Counted from the first letter of the stretch, positions 35,629-45,532 are shown. The stretch: 64,000 nt of DNA from Phycisphaeraceae bacterium (GCA_020851735.1 JADZCD010000020.1:24008-88007), one strand, 5' to 3'. The notes: generated by a model not told the origin, from the letters alone. A program made the numbers and translations.

Positions 35629-35734
35629 GGTCCTCATCCTATGGTCATGCGTCCTGCGTTGGTCTTCCTCGAGCACCTCACGACTTGGAATATCGTAGCG
35701 CCGCCCCCGCGGGAAAATATGCTAAAAAAGCAGC

Positions 35735-35974
35735 CTATTTTCCGCCTCCCCGACCGGCTTTTTCAATCAGCTTGCGCGCCAGCTCCTTCTGGGCCGACAG
35801 GGTCAACTGCCCTAGAATAGCAGCTTGTATCAAGTCATTTTGATCTACAAACCAATTGACCAATCGGCTCATGGCGGCAATCTGCGTCATGCCCCGCTTG
35901 GCACAGAGGTTGTCCAGCAGCTGCTTGGTGATCGTGTCAAGCTGGACGCGCACCGTGGTTCGGTTCAGGACCAT
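35735..35974 (-). CDS. Small ribbon-helix-helix-like protein, copy 2
   Basis: The 79-residue protein has a strand (TTVRVQLD), a helix (TITKQLLDNLCAKRG) and a second helix (MTQIAAMSRLVNWFVDQ), like its downstream paralogue. I chose ATG 35974 because GAAGG lies eight bases before it; an ATG at 36007 lacks a good site. It is 106 bases upstream of copy 1 and transcribed the same way, suggesting tandem duplication. The C-terminus ends in Gly/Lys and differs from copy 1. Confidence 0.7.
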   Translation of the reverse strand: MVLNRTTVRVQLDTITKQLLDNLCAKRGMTQIAAMSRLVNWFVDQNDLIQAAILGQLTLSAQKELARKLIEKAGRGGGK

Positions 35975-36488
35975 AAAAGGTACCTTCGCATGGATGGCCG
36001 TAGCCATCTACTGCCCCACAGTAGCCTTTTGGCACTTGTCGCCGCCGGCACCCAAGCCGCGATCTTCAGACAAGCCTTAAGCTTTTCCTGCAGGAAACCC
36101 AAGGGACAAGTATGGCACCAATCAAACGGCAGGCAATAATCATTTTGGATTTGGACGCATTCGAGCGGATCTCCGCACCGAGTAACGCGTCCAGGAAGGT
36201 TGGGCAATCCCCCGTCTTGCGGATGGGCCCCCTGGATCGACATCCCCGATGCGCTGTAGCGGGAGGCAAAAGCATATTGACAGATTCCCGGTGATCGTCC
36301 AATTAGCTTATGTTACCCACTGCCCCCGTTTGTCCTTCTACGCCGGCTCAACGACACACCCGCGGAAGGACAAAAAGAATTGCGGCAGACGGCTGGGATG
36401 AATACCGCGCTTGCCTTGCCCAAAACCGACCCCCAACCACCCCGACAACTATCCCCCTAACTGCTGCTGGGTGAGGAGGTTTGGCAAA
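35975..36488. other. Gap between RHH pair and tRNA-Asp
   Basis: About 514 bases contain no gene I can support. A reading frame on the minus strand at 35965-36243 has odd composition and no homology I recognise. The region is less GC-rich than the genes and may hold the promoter of the RHH pair. Confidence 0.5.
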
Positions 36489-36562
36489 CGAGGGCGACGG
36501 GGCTCGAACCCGCAACCTCTGGATCGACAGTCCAGTGCTCTAACCAATTGAGCTACGCCCTC
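36489..36562 (-). tRNA. tRNA-Asp (GTC)
   Basis: The minus strand folds into a standard cloverleaf: acceptor arm GAGGGCG with CGCCCTC, D-arm GCTC...GAGC, anticodon stem CTGGA/TCCAG with loop CTGTCGA giving anticodon GTC, and a T-arm GGTTCGAGCC-type loop. Discriminator G fits aspartate. The 3' CCA is not encoded. Confidence 0.95.
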
Positions 36563-36673
36563 AGCTGACATTGCGTCCGCTTAGGTTTGGGCAAGGCCGC
36601 AATACTCTAAGGTGCCTGCCGTTACTGTCAACTGCACCAAATGAATAGCCAGATCCCTCCCCCCCCACTTGCA

Positions 36674-37720
36674 TCACTTGCCTTGTTTGCCGATTCTCCG
36701 CACTTTGCCTGAGGCACCGGCCTCCATGGCGGTCAGGATCACGTCCAGCGACTGATAGCCTTCCATGCCGTCAATCTCCGGCTTGCGTTTATCTAAAAGC
36801 GACTTGACGAAAGCGTCCATCACGCCGCTGGCCACCTGCCGGGTGTTCGTAGCCATGTCGCCTAAGCGATACCGTTCTTCCTGGCCGTCCCCGTAGCGGA
36901 CGATCACCCCGTATTGCGGATCGGTCCCCATGTACAGCACGCCCTTCTGGCAGTAGACAATCGTGGCGTTGTCCTCCGCGCCGTAGTTGGTCCAGGACAC
37001 CTCGATGCTGCCGAGCAGGCCCTTCTGGGTCTTAAGTATCAAAAGGGCGTTGTCGTCCAGAGGAATCAGCTTGCCATCCGGGCCGCGCTTGTCCAAGGTG
37101 CCGATCTGGGCGGAAACTTCCACAAACTCCTGGCCCAACAGCCAGCGCATCAGGTCGGCCTTGTGCACGCCCAGATCGCCGGTGACGCCCATCACCGCGG
37201 CGTCCTTCTTAAAAAACCAGCTCTTGGCGGCATCGACCGACCAGCCTTCGGGCCCGGGGTGCTTAAACGAACTGCGAAAAGTCAGCGGTTTGCCCAGCCG
37301 GCCGGAGTCGAGGATCTCTTTGGCCTTGCGGTGGGCCGGCATGAGCCTCTGGTTCTGGCCGATCATCAGAAAGCGCTTGGCCTTTTTGGCGGCCGCGATC
37401 ATGGCCAGGGCGTCTCGGCGCGTGGTGGCCATGGGCTTTTCGCACAGGACGTGCTTGCCGGCCTTGAGCGCGTCGATGGTCTGGGCCGCGTGCAATGCGT
37501 TGGGACCGCAGACCACCACCGCGTCCACGTCGGCATGTTTGAGCATCTGGCGATAATCAATAAACGGCTCGCCGCCCCACTTGCGGGCCAGTTCCGTCGC
37601 CCGGCCCGGCACCGGATCGACCAGGGCCGTCAACCGACTGTCAGGGTTGGCCACGCACTCGGGAATGTGCCGCCGCTGACCAATGGCGCCGCAACCGACG
37701 ATGGCGATCTTCACAGGCAT
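36674..37720 (-). CDS. Gfo/Idh/MocA family oxidoreductase
   Basis: This 348-residue NAD(P)-dependent oxidoreductase has the Rossmann start KIAIVGCGAIGQRRH, the VVVCGPNALHA segment, the hallmark GKHVLCEKPMATT (Lys of EKP), and the C-terminal alpha/beta domain with GVTGDLGVHKADLMRWL. Members oxidise or epimerise sugars and inositols. No signal peptide is seen. It follows a second Gfo/Idh gene after 27 bases, so both are one operon. The substrate is unknown. Confidence 0.9.
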   Translation of the reverse strand: MPVKIAIVGCGAIGQRRHIPECVANPDSRLTALVDPVPGRATELARKWGGEPFIDYRQMLKHADVDAVVVCGPNALHAAQTIDALKAGKHVLCEKPMATTRRDALAMIAAAKKAKRFLMIGQNQRLMPAHRKAKEILDSGRLGKPLTFRSSFKHPGPEGWSVDAAKSWFFKKDAAVMGVTGDLGVHKADLMRWLLGQEFVEVSAQIGTLDKRGPDGKLIPLDDNALLILKTQKGLLGSIEVSWTNYGAEDNATIVYCQKGVLYMGTDPQYGVIVRYGDGQEERYRLGDMATNTRQVASGVMDAFVKSLLDKRKPEIDGMEGYQSLDVILTAMEAGASGKVRRIGKQGK

Positions 37721-37747
37721 GGATTTTTCCTTCCGGACGAATGGGAT

Positions 37748-38941
37748 TTACTTGATCTGCGCCAGCGGAACCGGGCAACCATTCTTAGCCGAGGCCACCA
37801 CGGCCGCCAGCACCCGCTGGGTCTGGTACGCGTCGGCGAAGTCGGGCAATGGCACCACGGGCTTGCGGCCGGCCAGGGCGAACATGATGTCCGCCGCCAT
37901 GTTGATAAAACCATGCTCGTAACCGAGCACGTGCGCCACCGGCCACCACGCCCCGGCATACGGATGACCTTCCGACCCGTTGGTGACGTTGATCGTCGAC
38001 CAGCCCTGCACGTTCCCCGGAAGGGTGGCGTCGTACCACTCCAATTCGTTCATGCGTTCAAAGTTGAAACGGATGGCGCCCTTGTCGCCGTGGATCTCCA
38101 TCCGGTTGCGGTTCTTGTCGCCGGTGCTCAGCCGCGTGGCCTCGAAGCTGGCCACCGCGCCGCCGCTGAAACGGGCCAGGAACAGCGTGGCGTCGTCCAC
38201 CGTGCTCTTGCCCTTCTTGCGCTTGATGGCCCCGCCCTTGCCGGAGATCTCGCCCCCGCCGGAGGAGATGACGTTGCGCTCCTTGATGAACGTTTCGGTC
38301 ATCGCGCCGACAACTTGCGTGATTTCCTGCCCGGTGATGAAGCGGGCCATGTCGATGCTGTGGGCGCACAGATCGCCCAGGGCGCCCGACCCGGCCACGT
38401 CGCCCTGGAAGCGCCAGATCAGCGGCGTGTCCGGGCCGGCCCAGTCCTGCAGATAGGCCGCGCGGACGTGGTAAATTTTTCCCAGCTTGCCTTGCCGGGC
38501 CAACTGGTGGGCAAAAGCCACGGCCGGACAGCGGCGATAGTTGTACCAGACAAACGTCTGGCTCTTCTTGGCCTTCTGGGCCGCCTTGAGCATCAGCCGG
38601 GCATCGTCCAGCGAGGCCGCCAACGGCTTCTCGCAGGCCACGTGCTTGCCCGCCTCCAGGGCCGCCACCGCCAGTTCACGGTGGGCGTTATTAGGCGTGG
38701 TGATGTCCACCAGATCGATCTGCGGATCGCTTAGCGTCTTCTGCCAATCGGTGGACCAGTTCCGCCAGCCCCAGCGGCGGGCGAAAGCCTCGGTCTCCTG
38801 CGGATGGCGGGCCAGCAGCGTGTGCATCACCAGCTCCACCGGAAGCTGGAAGAACTTGCCCGCTTTCAGATACGCGTTGGAATGAGCCCGCCCCATGAAC
38901 TTGGAGCCAATCAATGCGACGTTGATCGTCTTGGGCGCCAT
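37748..38941 (-). CDS. Gfo/Idh/MocA family oxidoreductase
   Basis: This 397-residue protein has INVALIGSKFMGRAH as Rossmann start, DLVDITTPNNAH, and GKHVACEKPLAAS. Its C-terminal domain has GDLCAHSIDMARFITG and a long insert with Lys-rich GKGGAIKRKKGKS near residue 240. The ATG at 38941 follows GGAG. It is more like the myo-inositol/galactose-dehydrogenase group in length. Pairing with the downstream Gfo/Idh gene points to a shared sugar-modification path. Confidence 0.9.
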   Translation of the reverse strand: MAPKTINVALIGSKFMGRAHSNAYLKAGKFFQLPVELVMHTLLARHPQETEAFARRWGWRNWSTDWQKTLSDPQIDLVDITTPNNAHRELAVAALEAGKHVACEKPLAASLDDARLMLKAAQKAKKSQTFVWYNYRRCPAVAFAHQLARQGKLGKIYHVRAAYLQDWAGPDTPLIWRFQGDVAGSGALGDLCAHSIDMARFITGQEITQVVGAMTETFIKERNVISSGGGEISGKGGAIKRKKGKSTVDDATLFLARFSGGAVASFEATRLSTGDKNRNRMEIHGDKGAIRFNFERMNELEWYDATLPGNVQGWSTINVTNGSEGHPYAGAWWPVAHVLGYEHGFINMAADIMFALAGRKPVVPLPDFADAYQTQRVLAAVVASAKNGCPVPLAQIK

Positions 38942-39059
38942 GACAGCCGTACTCCAGAAATAGGTTGGCACTTAGACCACAACCACTTCCAACTTTCTAC
39001 AACACCGCCGTCTCCGCCACAAGGGGAGCCACCCAGCGACACCGCCCCAAACCCGTGCT

Positions 39060-39485
39060 TTAAGCCACGCTGTACTTGCTGCCGCGCACGTCCTTGGATT
39101 TAAGGCGCTTGAGCTTGCCTTCCTTGACCATGCGGGTGAGCGTGTTATCCGCCTTGCCGCCGCGGCCTTCGGACTTCCAGTGGACGTTGACGTCCGCGGT
39201 GCTGGGCTTGTTGGCGGACTTCACGAAGCGAAGAATCGACTCTTCCGCCGTCATGGTAAAGCGTCCGCGCTTGCGCCGCCGCCCGCCGGCCTTCTTGCCC
39301 GCCCGGGCCACCAATCCGCGCACGCCCGCCCCGCGCCGCCCACGGCCCCGGCCGCCGGCCACCGCGATGCCGTAGCGCGCGAAGACCGCGTCGATCTGGG
39401 CGATCGCCTGTTCGTGTTCCCGTCGCTCCTGCGCCAAACTGGTGATCAGACTTTCCAATTCCTTGGCGGGCTTTAACCTTGGCAT
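39060..39485 (-). CDS. Small basic protein with winged-helix-like C-terminus
   Basis: The 141-residue protein has three parts. Residues 1-40 form a likely coiled coil (LESLITSLAQERREHEQAIAQ). Residues 44-76 are an Arg/Gly-rich linker (GRGRGRRGAGVRG, KKAGGRRRKRGR). Residues 78-141 look like a winged helix (MTAEESILRFVKSANKPST, GKADNTLTRMVKEGKLKRL). It is very basic and may bind DNA or RNA. I recognise it as a type seen in planctomycetes but with no known function. Upstream DNA has several GTCA/TGAC inverted repeats. Confidence 0.65.
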   Translation of the reverse strand: MPRLKPAKELESLITSLAQERREHEQAIAQIDAVFARYGIAVAGGRGRGRRGAGVRGLVARAGKKAGGRRRKRGRFTMTAEESILRFVKSANKPSTADVNVHWKSEGRGGKADNTLTRMVKEGKLKRLKSKDVRGSKYSVA

Positions 39486-39744
39486 GACTGTTCCTCAAAT
39501 ATGGGTTGACGTGTCAATTCCGAAATGACAGACATTCCGTCATACTTATTGACCGCGAAAATAGCTTGGTGACATTACCCCCGCAGATACCATAGCATCA
39601 CCGCAGCACACTATCAAACCGCGAATGGTCATAGCATCGCCGGAGATGATGAAAAAAACTCTTGCGGAGGTTTGATGCCTATCCACCCGCCGGGCCCGCC
39701 GGACGGCAGATGCGGCAAGGTCTTCCCGCCGTTATCATGAACCG

Positions 39745-40944
39745 ATGGCCATACTCCAACATCATCCTCTGGACGTATTGTCGCGGGGCGTCGAAGCCAT
39801 TTACAGCTTGGAAGAACTCAAGACCAAGCTGTCCACCGGCCGGCCGCTGCGCGTCAAGCTGGGGCTGGACCCCACCGCTCCCGATATTCACTTAGGCCAC
39901 ACGGTTCAACTTCGCAAAATGCGGCAGTTTCAGGATCTGGGGCACAAAGCGATTTTGATCATCGGCGATTACACCGCCAAGATCGGCGATCCTTCCGGAC
40001 GCGACACGACACGACCCATCCTCGACGATAAAGCCATTGCCGCCAACGCGCAAACCTATCTTGATCAGGCCGGCAAGATACTGGACAGCTCCCCGGGCAA
40101 GCTGGAACTGCGACGCAACTCCGAATGGCTGGCAAAGCTGACCTTCGCCGACGTGCTGCGTCTGACGGGCCTGGTCACCGTCCAGCAGATGCTGCACCGC
40201 GAAAACTTTAAACTGCGCATGCAGAGCAATACCGAAATCATGGTTAGCGAGTTCATGTACCCATTAATGCAAGGATATGACTCGATCGCCATCGAGGCCG
40301 ACGTGGAGCTGGGCGGCACGGACCAGACCTTTAACTGCCTGATCGCCCGGGAGATGATGGGCAAGGTCGGCCTGCCCCGGCAGGTGGTGGTCATCAACCC
40401 CATCCTGGTGGGCCTGGACGGGCGGGAGAAGATGAGCAAGTCCAAGGGCAATTACGTGGGCGTGCTGGACAAGCCCGACGAGATGTTCGGCAAGATCATG
40501 AGCATCCCCGACGAGCTGATGCCCAATTACTTCCAGCTGCTCACCGACCTGCCCCCTGAGCGCATCGCCAGCCTGCTGGACCAGAACACCACCCACCCCC
40601 GCCAGGCCAAGGACATCTTAGGGCGGGTCATCGTCGAGGAGCTGCACAACCCCGACGCCGCCAACGCCGCCAGCGCCGAGTTCCGCCGGCGTTTCAGCGA
40701 AGGACAACTGCCCACGGATATGGAGAGCCGACCTGTCTCCTCCTCGCCGATCGGCATCCTCAAATTGATCTGCGAAGTGGGTTTTGCCCCCAGCAACTCC
40801 GAGGCCCGCCGCCTGGTCGAACAAGGAGGCGTGAGCTTAGGCGAGCAGAAGATCACCGACCCGGCCGCCATGGTCGCCATCACCGGCGACATGGTGCTCA
40901 AAGTCGGCAAACGCCGGGTGTGCAAGGTCACAGCCGCCCGTTAA
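39745..40944 (+). CDS. tyrS: Tyrosyl-tRNA synthetase
   Basis: TyrS charges tRNA-Tyr. The 399-residue protein has the class I signatures: HLGH (HIGH-type) in APDIHLGHTVQLRK near residue 53 and KMSKS in GREKMSKSKGN near residue 233. YPLMQGYDSIAIEADVELGGTDQTFN is the Tyr-binding region. A C-terminal S4-like RNA-binding domain (SNSEARRLVEQGGVSL) follows. It belongs to the longer, TyrZ-like group. It ends at a terminator shared with gltA. The Leu codon of the HLGH motif is TTA before G, part of a codon-context habit noted below. Confidence 0.96.
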   Translation: MAILQHHPLDVLSRGVEAIYSLEELKTKLSTGRPLRVKLGLDPTAPDIHLGHTVQLRKMRQFQDLGHKAILIIGDYTAKIGDPSGRDTTRPILDDKAIAANAQTYLDQAGKILDSSPGKLELRRNSEWLAKLTFADVLRLTGLVTVQQMLHRENFKLRMQSNTEIMVSEFMYPLMQGYDSIAIEADVELGGTDQTFNCLIAREMMGKVGLPRQVVVINPILVGLDGREKMSKSKGNYVGVLDKPDEMFGKIMSIPDELMPNYFQLLTDLPPERIASLLDQNTTHPRQAKDILGRVIVEELHNPDAANAASAEFRRRFSEGQLPTDMESRPVSSSPIGILKLICEVGFAPSNSEARRLVEQGGVSLGEQKITDPAAMVAITGDMVLKVGKRRVCKVTAAR

Positions 40945-40981
40945 CCGACATCACCATCGCGCCCAATAAACCCAATAAAAA

Positions 40982-41007
40982 AAGCCCACCCATCCAAGGG
41001 CGGGCTT
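40982..41007 (-). terminator. Terminator between tyrS and gltA
   Basis: AAGCCCACCC and GGGCGGGCTT pair around ATCCAA. On the minus strand the single mismatch becomes a G-U pair and a run of T follows, so it mainly ends gltA; it may also weakly end tyrS. Confidence 0.8.
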
Positions 41008-41059
41008 AGGTCTGTTTGTTCTCTGCCGGCGCCAAACTTCTCCGCCGCGGCCGGTGCGC

Positions 41060-42361
41060 TCAGGCTTCGCGCTGTTCGATGGGGACGTAGTCCCGCTTCT
41101 GCTGGCCGGTGTAGATCTGCCGCGGACGGAAGATCCGATCATCCGGGTCGTTGTGCTGCTCACGATAATGGGCGATCCAGCCGGGCATGCGTCCGATGGC
41201 GAACATCACCGGGAACATGTTCAAGGGCAGGCCGATGGAACGCAGGATCAGCCCGGAATAGAAGTCCACGTTGGGATACAGCTTGCGCTCGAGGAAATAC
41301 GATTCGTGCAGGGCCACTTCCTCCAGCTTTTTGGCGATGTCCAGCAGCGGGTCGCTGATCTTAAGCTTCTCCATCAGCCGCTCGGCCGCCACCTTGAGAA
41401 TGCCCGCGCGCGGATCGTAGTTGCGATAGACCGCGTGCCCGAAGCCCATCACCTTTTCCTGCTTGTTGCGCACCCGTTCAATGAACTCGGGCATCGGAAT
41501 CTTCTGGCTGTGGATGCGCTCGAGCATCTGGATCACCGCGGTGTTCGCTCCCCCGTGCCGCCAACCCCACAGGGCGCACACCCCGGCCGAGCAGCTGGCA
41601 AAGAGATTCGCCCGGCTGGAGGCCACCATCCGCACCGTGCTCGTCGAGCAGTTCTGCTCGTGGTCGGCATGAAGAATCAGGAACAGCTGCAGGGCGGAGA
41701 TCACTTCCTCCGGCGGGTCGTATTCCTTGTAGGGGCGGGAGAACATCATGTGCAGGAAGTTCCGCACGTAGTTGTATTCCGGGCGGGGGTAGATGATCGG
41801 CTGGCCGATGGAGGTCTTGTAGGACGCCGCCGCGATGGTGCGGACCTTGCTCATCAACCGGGCGGCGGCCGATTCAAAGGTCGTCTCCGCTTCCATCTCC
41901 AGCACGTCGGGGTGATAGCAGCTGACGGCGTTGATCATCGCTGAGAGAATCGCCATCGGCGGGGCGTTGGAGGGGAACCCGTCAAAGTGATTGCGCAAGC
42001 CTTCGTGGAGCATCTCGTGCTCGGTGAGCAATGCCCGGAAGCGGGCCAAGCGTTCCGCCGTGGGCAACTCGCCGTAAATCAGCAGCATGGCGGTTTCCAC
42101 GAAGGTGCTCTTCTCGGCCAGTTGCTGGATGGGAATGCCCCGGTATTGCAGGATGCCCTGCTCGCCGTCGATGTAGGTGATGGCGCTGGTGCAGGACCCG
42201 GTGTTGCGGAACCCGTTGTCCAGAGTGATATATCCGCTCTTATCACGCAGATCGGAGATATCGATGGCCTTCTCGTTTTCACTGCCGGTTAAGCCGGGCA
42301 ATTCCAGCGCCGGGCCCTGGGGAAACGTGATCTTGATCTTGTCGGTTGCCTGCTGGGTCAT
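41060..42361 (-). CDS. gltA: Citrate synthase
   Basis: GltA condenses oxaloacetate and acetyl-CoA at the entry of the TCA cycle. The 433-residue protein has the active-site histidines in LWGWRHGGANTAV and MGFGHAVYRNYDPRA, and the Asp in the downstream IGLPLNMFPVMFAIGR-region. An N-terminal domain of the type II (E. coli-like) form is present (TGSENEKAIDISDLRD, YIDGEQGILQYRG). The ATG at 42361 follows GGAAGGTG. It lies downstream of the atp cluster on the same strand but 300 bases away. Confidence 0.96.
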   Translation of the reverse strand: MTQQATDKIKITFPQGPALELPGLTGSENEKAIDISDLRDKSGYITLDNGFRNTGSCTSAITYIDGEQGILQYRGIPIQQLAEKSTFVETAMLLIYGELPTAERLARFRALLTEHEMLHEGLRNHFDGFPSNAPPMAILSAMINAVSCYHPDVLEMEAETTFESAAARLMSKVRTIAAASYKTSIGQPIIYPRPEYNYVRNFLHMMFSRPYKEYDPPEEVISALQLFLILHADHEQNCSTSTVRMVASSRANLFASCSAGVCALWGWRHGGANTAVIQMLERIHSQKIPMPEFIERVRNKQEKVMGFGHAVYRNYDPRAGILKVAAERLMEKLKISDPLLDIAKKLEEVALHESYFLERKLYPNVDFYSGLILRSIGLPLNMFPVMFAIGRMPGWIAHYREQHNDPDDRIFRPRQIYTGQQKRDYVPIEQREA

Positions 42362-42661
42362 GATGATGCACCTTCCTCAAGGGCTTATTACGCCAACACT
42401 GCTGAAATTCCGCCGGGAGCGTCCTAACCGCATTCGGTCGGTGGCTTCCGGCCCACGAACACTCACGGGCCAAACTTGATCCGCCGACGCTGGGTTCGGG
42501 CGGCTCCGTATTGTAGGAGTCTGTCCCCGGCGGGAAAGTCGTTTTTCAATTCTTTGTCGCGCCCGGCCTGGCAAGACAGGCGAGCCTGGAAAAACAGCCA
42601 ATTCACAACCCGGCCGATCCACCCGTCGGCGGGACGATCCGGACAAAGTGCCAAAGAAAAC
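42362..42661. other. Gap between gltA and atpA
   Basis: A 300-base gap with no gene. A GCCTGGCAAGACAGGCGAGC stretch near 42568 could form a weak stem, but no T-run follows, so no convincing terminator for the atp operon was found. Confidence 0.45.
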
Positions 42662-44209
42662 CTAGCGTGCCTTTTCAGCCACGTAGGCCTGCTTAAATTC
42701 CTTCATCGCCGCCAGGAACTGCTGCTGAAGCTGATCGCTGAAGGCCTTGGTCTTGGCCAACTCGTTCCGCAAGGCGCCCTGCGGCCCGGCAAAGTGCTCC
42801 ACCAGGGCCTTGGTGAACGCCCCGACCTGATTGATGGGCAGGTCGTCCAAAAGGCCGCGGGTCCCGGCGAAAATCTGAATAATCTGGTCGATCACTTCCA
42901 TCGGCTGGTAAACCGGCTGCTTGAGCAATTCGACCATCCGAGCCCCACGGTCCAGTTGGCGCTGGGTGGACTTGTCCAGTTCCGTGCCCAACTGGGAAAA
43001 CGCTTCCAGCTCACGGAAGGACGCCAGGTCCAGGCGCAGCGTGCCGGCCACCTGTTTCATGGCCTTGATCTGGGCGTTGCCGCCCACGCGCGACACGCTG
43101 ATGCCCACGTTGATCGCCGGGCGGATACCAGCCAGGAACAGTTCGGGCTCTAAGTAAATCTGCCCGTCGGTGATCGAAATCACGTTGGTGGGAATATAGG
43201 CTGACACGTCGCCTTCCTGCGTCTCGATGATCGGCAGAGCCGTCAACGACCCGCCGCCGTTTTCATCCGACAGCTTGGTGGCCCGCTCCAGCAAGCGGCT
43301 GTGCAGGTAGAACACGTCACCAGGATAAGCCTCGCGTCCGGGCGGGCGACGCAACAGCAGTGAAAGCTGGCGATACGAGGCCGCCTGCTTGGACAGGTCG
43401 TCGTAGATGCACAAAACGTGCTTGCCCTTCCACATGAAATACTCGCCCATGGCGCAGCCGGCATAGGGGGCGATGTACTGCATGGGGGCTGGATCGGACG
43501 CGCTGGCGTTGACCACCACGGTGTATTCCATCGCTCCGTGAGCCTTTAAGGCTTCCACCACGCCCGCCACCGTCGATTCCTTCTGCCCCACCGCCACGTA
43601 GATGCAGTAAACCGGGTCAGCCGTTTTGTGCGTGTAGCGCTGGTTGATGATGGTGTCGATGGCCACGGCGGTCTTGCCCGTCTTGCGGTCGCCGATGATC
43701 AGTTCGCGCTGCCCGCGGCCGATGGGAATCATCGAGTCGATGGCCTTAATGCCCGTCTGCAGCGGCTGCTTGACCGGCTGGCGATCGGCGATGCCGGGCG
43801 CGATGATGTCCACCTTGCGCGTTTCCGTGGAAACGACCGGGCCCTGCCCGTCGATCGGCTCGCCTAAGGCGTTGACCACCCGGCCCAGCAACCCTTCGCC
43901 CACCGGCACGCTCAGCAGTTCGCCCGTGGCCCGGACGGTCATGCCTTCCTTCACGTGCAGGTAATCACCGAAGATCACCGCCCCGACGATGTCCTGTTCC
44001 AAGTTCATGATCTGCCCGCGCACCGCCTGGCCTTCGCCGACCTCGAATTCCACCATCTCGCTGGCCATCGCCTGCGACAAGCCGTAGATGCGGGCGATGC
44101 CGTCGCCCACTTCCACCACCTGCCCGACCTGCGACACTTCCAGTTCGGTGGAAAAGCGTTCGACTTCCTGCCTGATGACGCTGGTGATCTCCGAGGTATT
44201 GATCTTCAT
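42662..44209 (-). CDS. atpA: F-type ATP synthase subunit alpha
   Basis: The alpha subunit forms the noncatalytic sites of the F1 hexamer. The 515-residue protein has the P-loop [13 protein letters not shown], the core motif [14 protein letters not shown] near the start, and the signature [17 protein letters not shown]. The ATG at 44209 follows AAGGATCGACT. It is the last gene of the cluster here; atpG, normally next, lies upstream, and atpD/atpC are not in the window. Confidence 0.97.
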   Translation of the reverse strand: MKINTSEITSVIRQEVERFSTELEVSQVGQVVEVGDGIARIYGLSQAMASEMVEFEVGEGQAVRGQIMNLEQDIVGAVIFGDYLHVKEGMTVRATGELLSVPVGEGLLGRVVNALGEPIDGQGPVVSTETRKVDIIAPGIADRQPVKQPLQTGIKAIDSMIPIGRGQRELIIGDRKTGKTAVAIDTIINQRYTHKTADPVYCIYVAVGQKESTVAGVVEALKAHGAMEYTVVVNASASDPAPMQYIAPYAGCAMGEYFMWKGKHVLCIYDDLSKQAASYRQLSLLLRRPPGREAYPGDVFYLHSRLLERATKLSDENGGGSLTALPIIETQEGDVSAYIPTNVISITDGQIYLEPELFLAGIRPAINVGISVSRVGGNAQIKAMKQVAGTLRLDLASFRELEAFSQLGTELDKSTQRQLDRGARMVELLKQPVYQPMEVIDQIIQIFAGTRGLLDDLPINQVGAFTKALVEHFAGPQGALRNELAKTKAFSDQLQQQFLAAMKEFKQAYVAEKAR

Positions 44210-44275
44210 AGTCGATCCTTGCATCCATAAGCAGCCGCCGGCAAAAAGCTCCTCTTCACCGCGGGGCTGACAAGT

Positions 44276-44893
44276 TCATCTCACCTCGCCGTCGAGCAGC
44301 CGGCCCATGTTCGTGCGGGCCTGTTCCCGACCGGCATCCATCAGTTCACGACGCATCCGCTTTAAACGGGCCGCCACCGACCCGTCCAGCAATTGATCTT
44401 TCACGCGCAACTTCAATCCGCCGATCAGCGTGCGATCCACCGCCTGCCGCAGCACCACCTGCTTGCCCAGGGCGGCGCCGATGGCTTTGGCCAGGCCCTG
44501 GCTTTCCGCGTCGTTCATGGCCACGGCCACGAACGCGTCCACGTGTTCCACGCCCCGCCGTTCGTCGACTAATTGCCCGAACACCCCGGCCACCACGCTT
44601 AAGCGCTCCAGGCGATTGCGGCGGTTAAGTACGCTCAAAAACCGGTAGACCAGGTCGTTGACGTTGCCCTTGAAAATCCGCTCCATGATGCCCGCACGCT
44701 TCTGGACGCTCAGCAGGCGACTGGCCAGCAGCGCCCGCAGCGGCGCGTCGGTCTCGGCCAGTTCCCCCAGTTGGCCAATCTGCTCGGCCACTTCGTCCAC
44801 CTGGCCGGCCGCCACCGCCAGGTCCAGCAGGGCCTGGGCGTATACTTTGGCCAGCGCATCGGCGGTATTTTTTAAGGCATGGTCTGCAGCCAA
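44276..44893 (-). CDS. atpH: F-type ATP synthase subunit delta
   Basis: Delta is the stator subunit joining b to the top of F1. The 205-residue protein has the family start NTADALAKVYAQALLDLA and the C-terminal GGLKLRVKDQLLDGSVAARLKRM. Its middle is diverged, as usual. The start is TTG at 44893 with AAGGAG eight bases upstream. It sits between atpF and atpA, as expected. Confidence 0.92.
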   Translation of the reverse strand: MAADHALKNTADALAKVYAQALLDLAVAAGQVDEVAEQIGQLGELAETDAPLRALLASRLLSVQKRAGIMERIFKGNVNDLVYRFLSVLNRRNRLERLSVVAGVFGQLVDERRGVEHVDAFVAVAMNDAESQGLAKAIGAALGKQVVLRQAVDRTLIGGLKLRVKDQLLDGSVAARLKRMRRELMDAGREQARTNMGRLLDGEVR

Positions 44894-44953
44894 CGTCAGG
44901 ACTCCTTGGCGTACGCGCTTACCTGTCCCTCCCCAGCCCGGCCGGCCGCCGTC

Positions 44954-45532
44954 CTAGTGCCGGCGGGTGCGATTCAGCTCAGCCAGCGATTCTTCCACCA
45001 AAGCCCGGTGATCGCCTTCGTTCATCGTCCGGTGCAGGATCCGCCCGGCAATCTGCGTGGACAGCGAAGCCGCCTGGGCGTACAGATCCGAAATCGCCTG
45101 CTCCTTGGCGGCATGAATTTCACTCTGCCAGCGCTGGCGCAGGTTCACAATCTCCTGCTCCGCCTGCGTCTTGATCTGCCCCGCCACCTGTTCCGCGTCG
45201 CTGCGGCCCTGGGCGATGATCCGCATGGCTTCGGCGCGAGCCTCGGCGAGTTTGACTTCGTATTGCCCAAGCGTCTGGGCAGCCTTGGTCGCGGAGGCTT
45301 CGGCCTCTTCCAGCACCGCTTTGATGCGGTTTTCCCGCTCCTGCAGGCCTTTTAGGATCGGGCCCCAGGCGTATTTGACCAGCAAGCTGAACAACAGAAG
45401 AAACACGATCACCGCCGCCACCGATTGGTACACCGTGCCCGCGAAGGGATTGGCCGGGGCGGCTCCCGCTTCGGACCCCAAGAGCGGCAGAATCAAACCA
45501 TTGGCGATCATTCCACTTGTCCAGGCGCTCAT
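44954..45532 (-). CDS. atpF: F-type ATP synthase subunit b
   Basis: Subunit b forms the peripheral stalk. The 192-residue protein has one membrane span near residues 33-52 (VYQSVAAVIVFLLLFSLLVK) and then a long charged coiled coil (GLQERENRIKAVLEEAEASATK). The N-terminal 30 residues are longer than in E. coli b and hydrophobic. The ATG at 45532 follows AAAGGAACGACGC. Only one b-type gene is present. Confidence 0.92.
   Translation of the reverse strand: MSAWTSGMIANGLILPLLGSEAGAAPANPFAGTVYQSVAAVIVFLLLFSLLVKYAWGPILKGLQERENRIKAVLEEAEASATKAAQTLGQYEVKLAEARAEAMRIIAQGRSDAEQVAGQIKTQAEQEIVNLRQRWQSEIHAAKEQAISDLYAQAASLSTQIAGRILHRTMNEGDHRALVEESLAELNRTRRH

Noticed and set aside
35965..36243. Minus-strand frame of 92 codons near the RHH pair
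   Set aside because: It overlaps the start of RHH copy 2 in another frame, has no ribosome site and no recognisable domain.
36914..38734. 606-codon plus-strand frame
   Set aside because: Spans antisense across two separate Gfo/Idh genes and their spacer, with no motifs; a compositional shadow.
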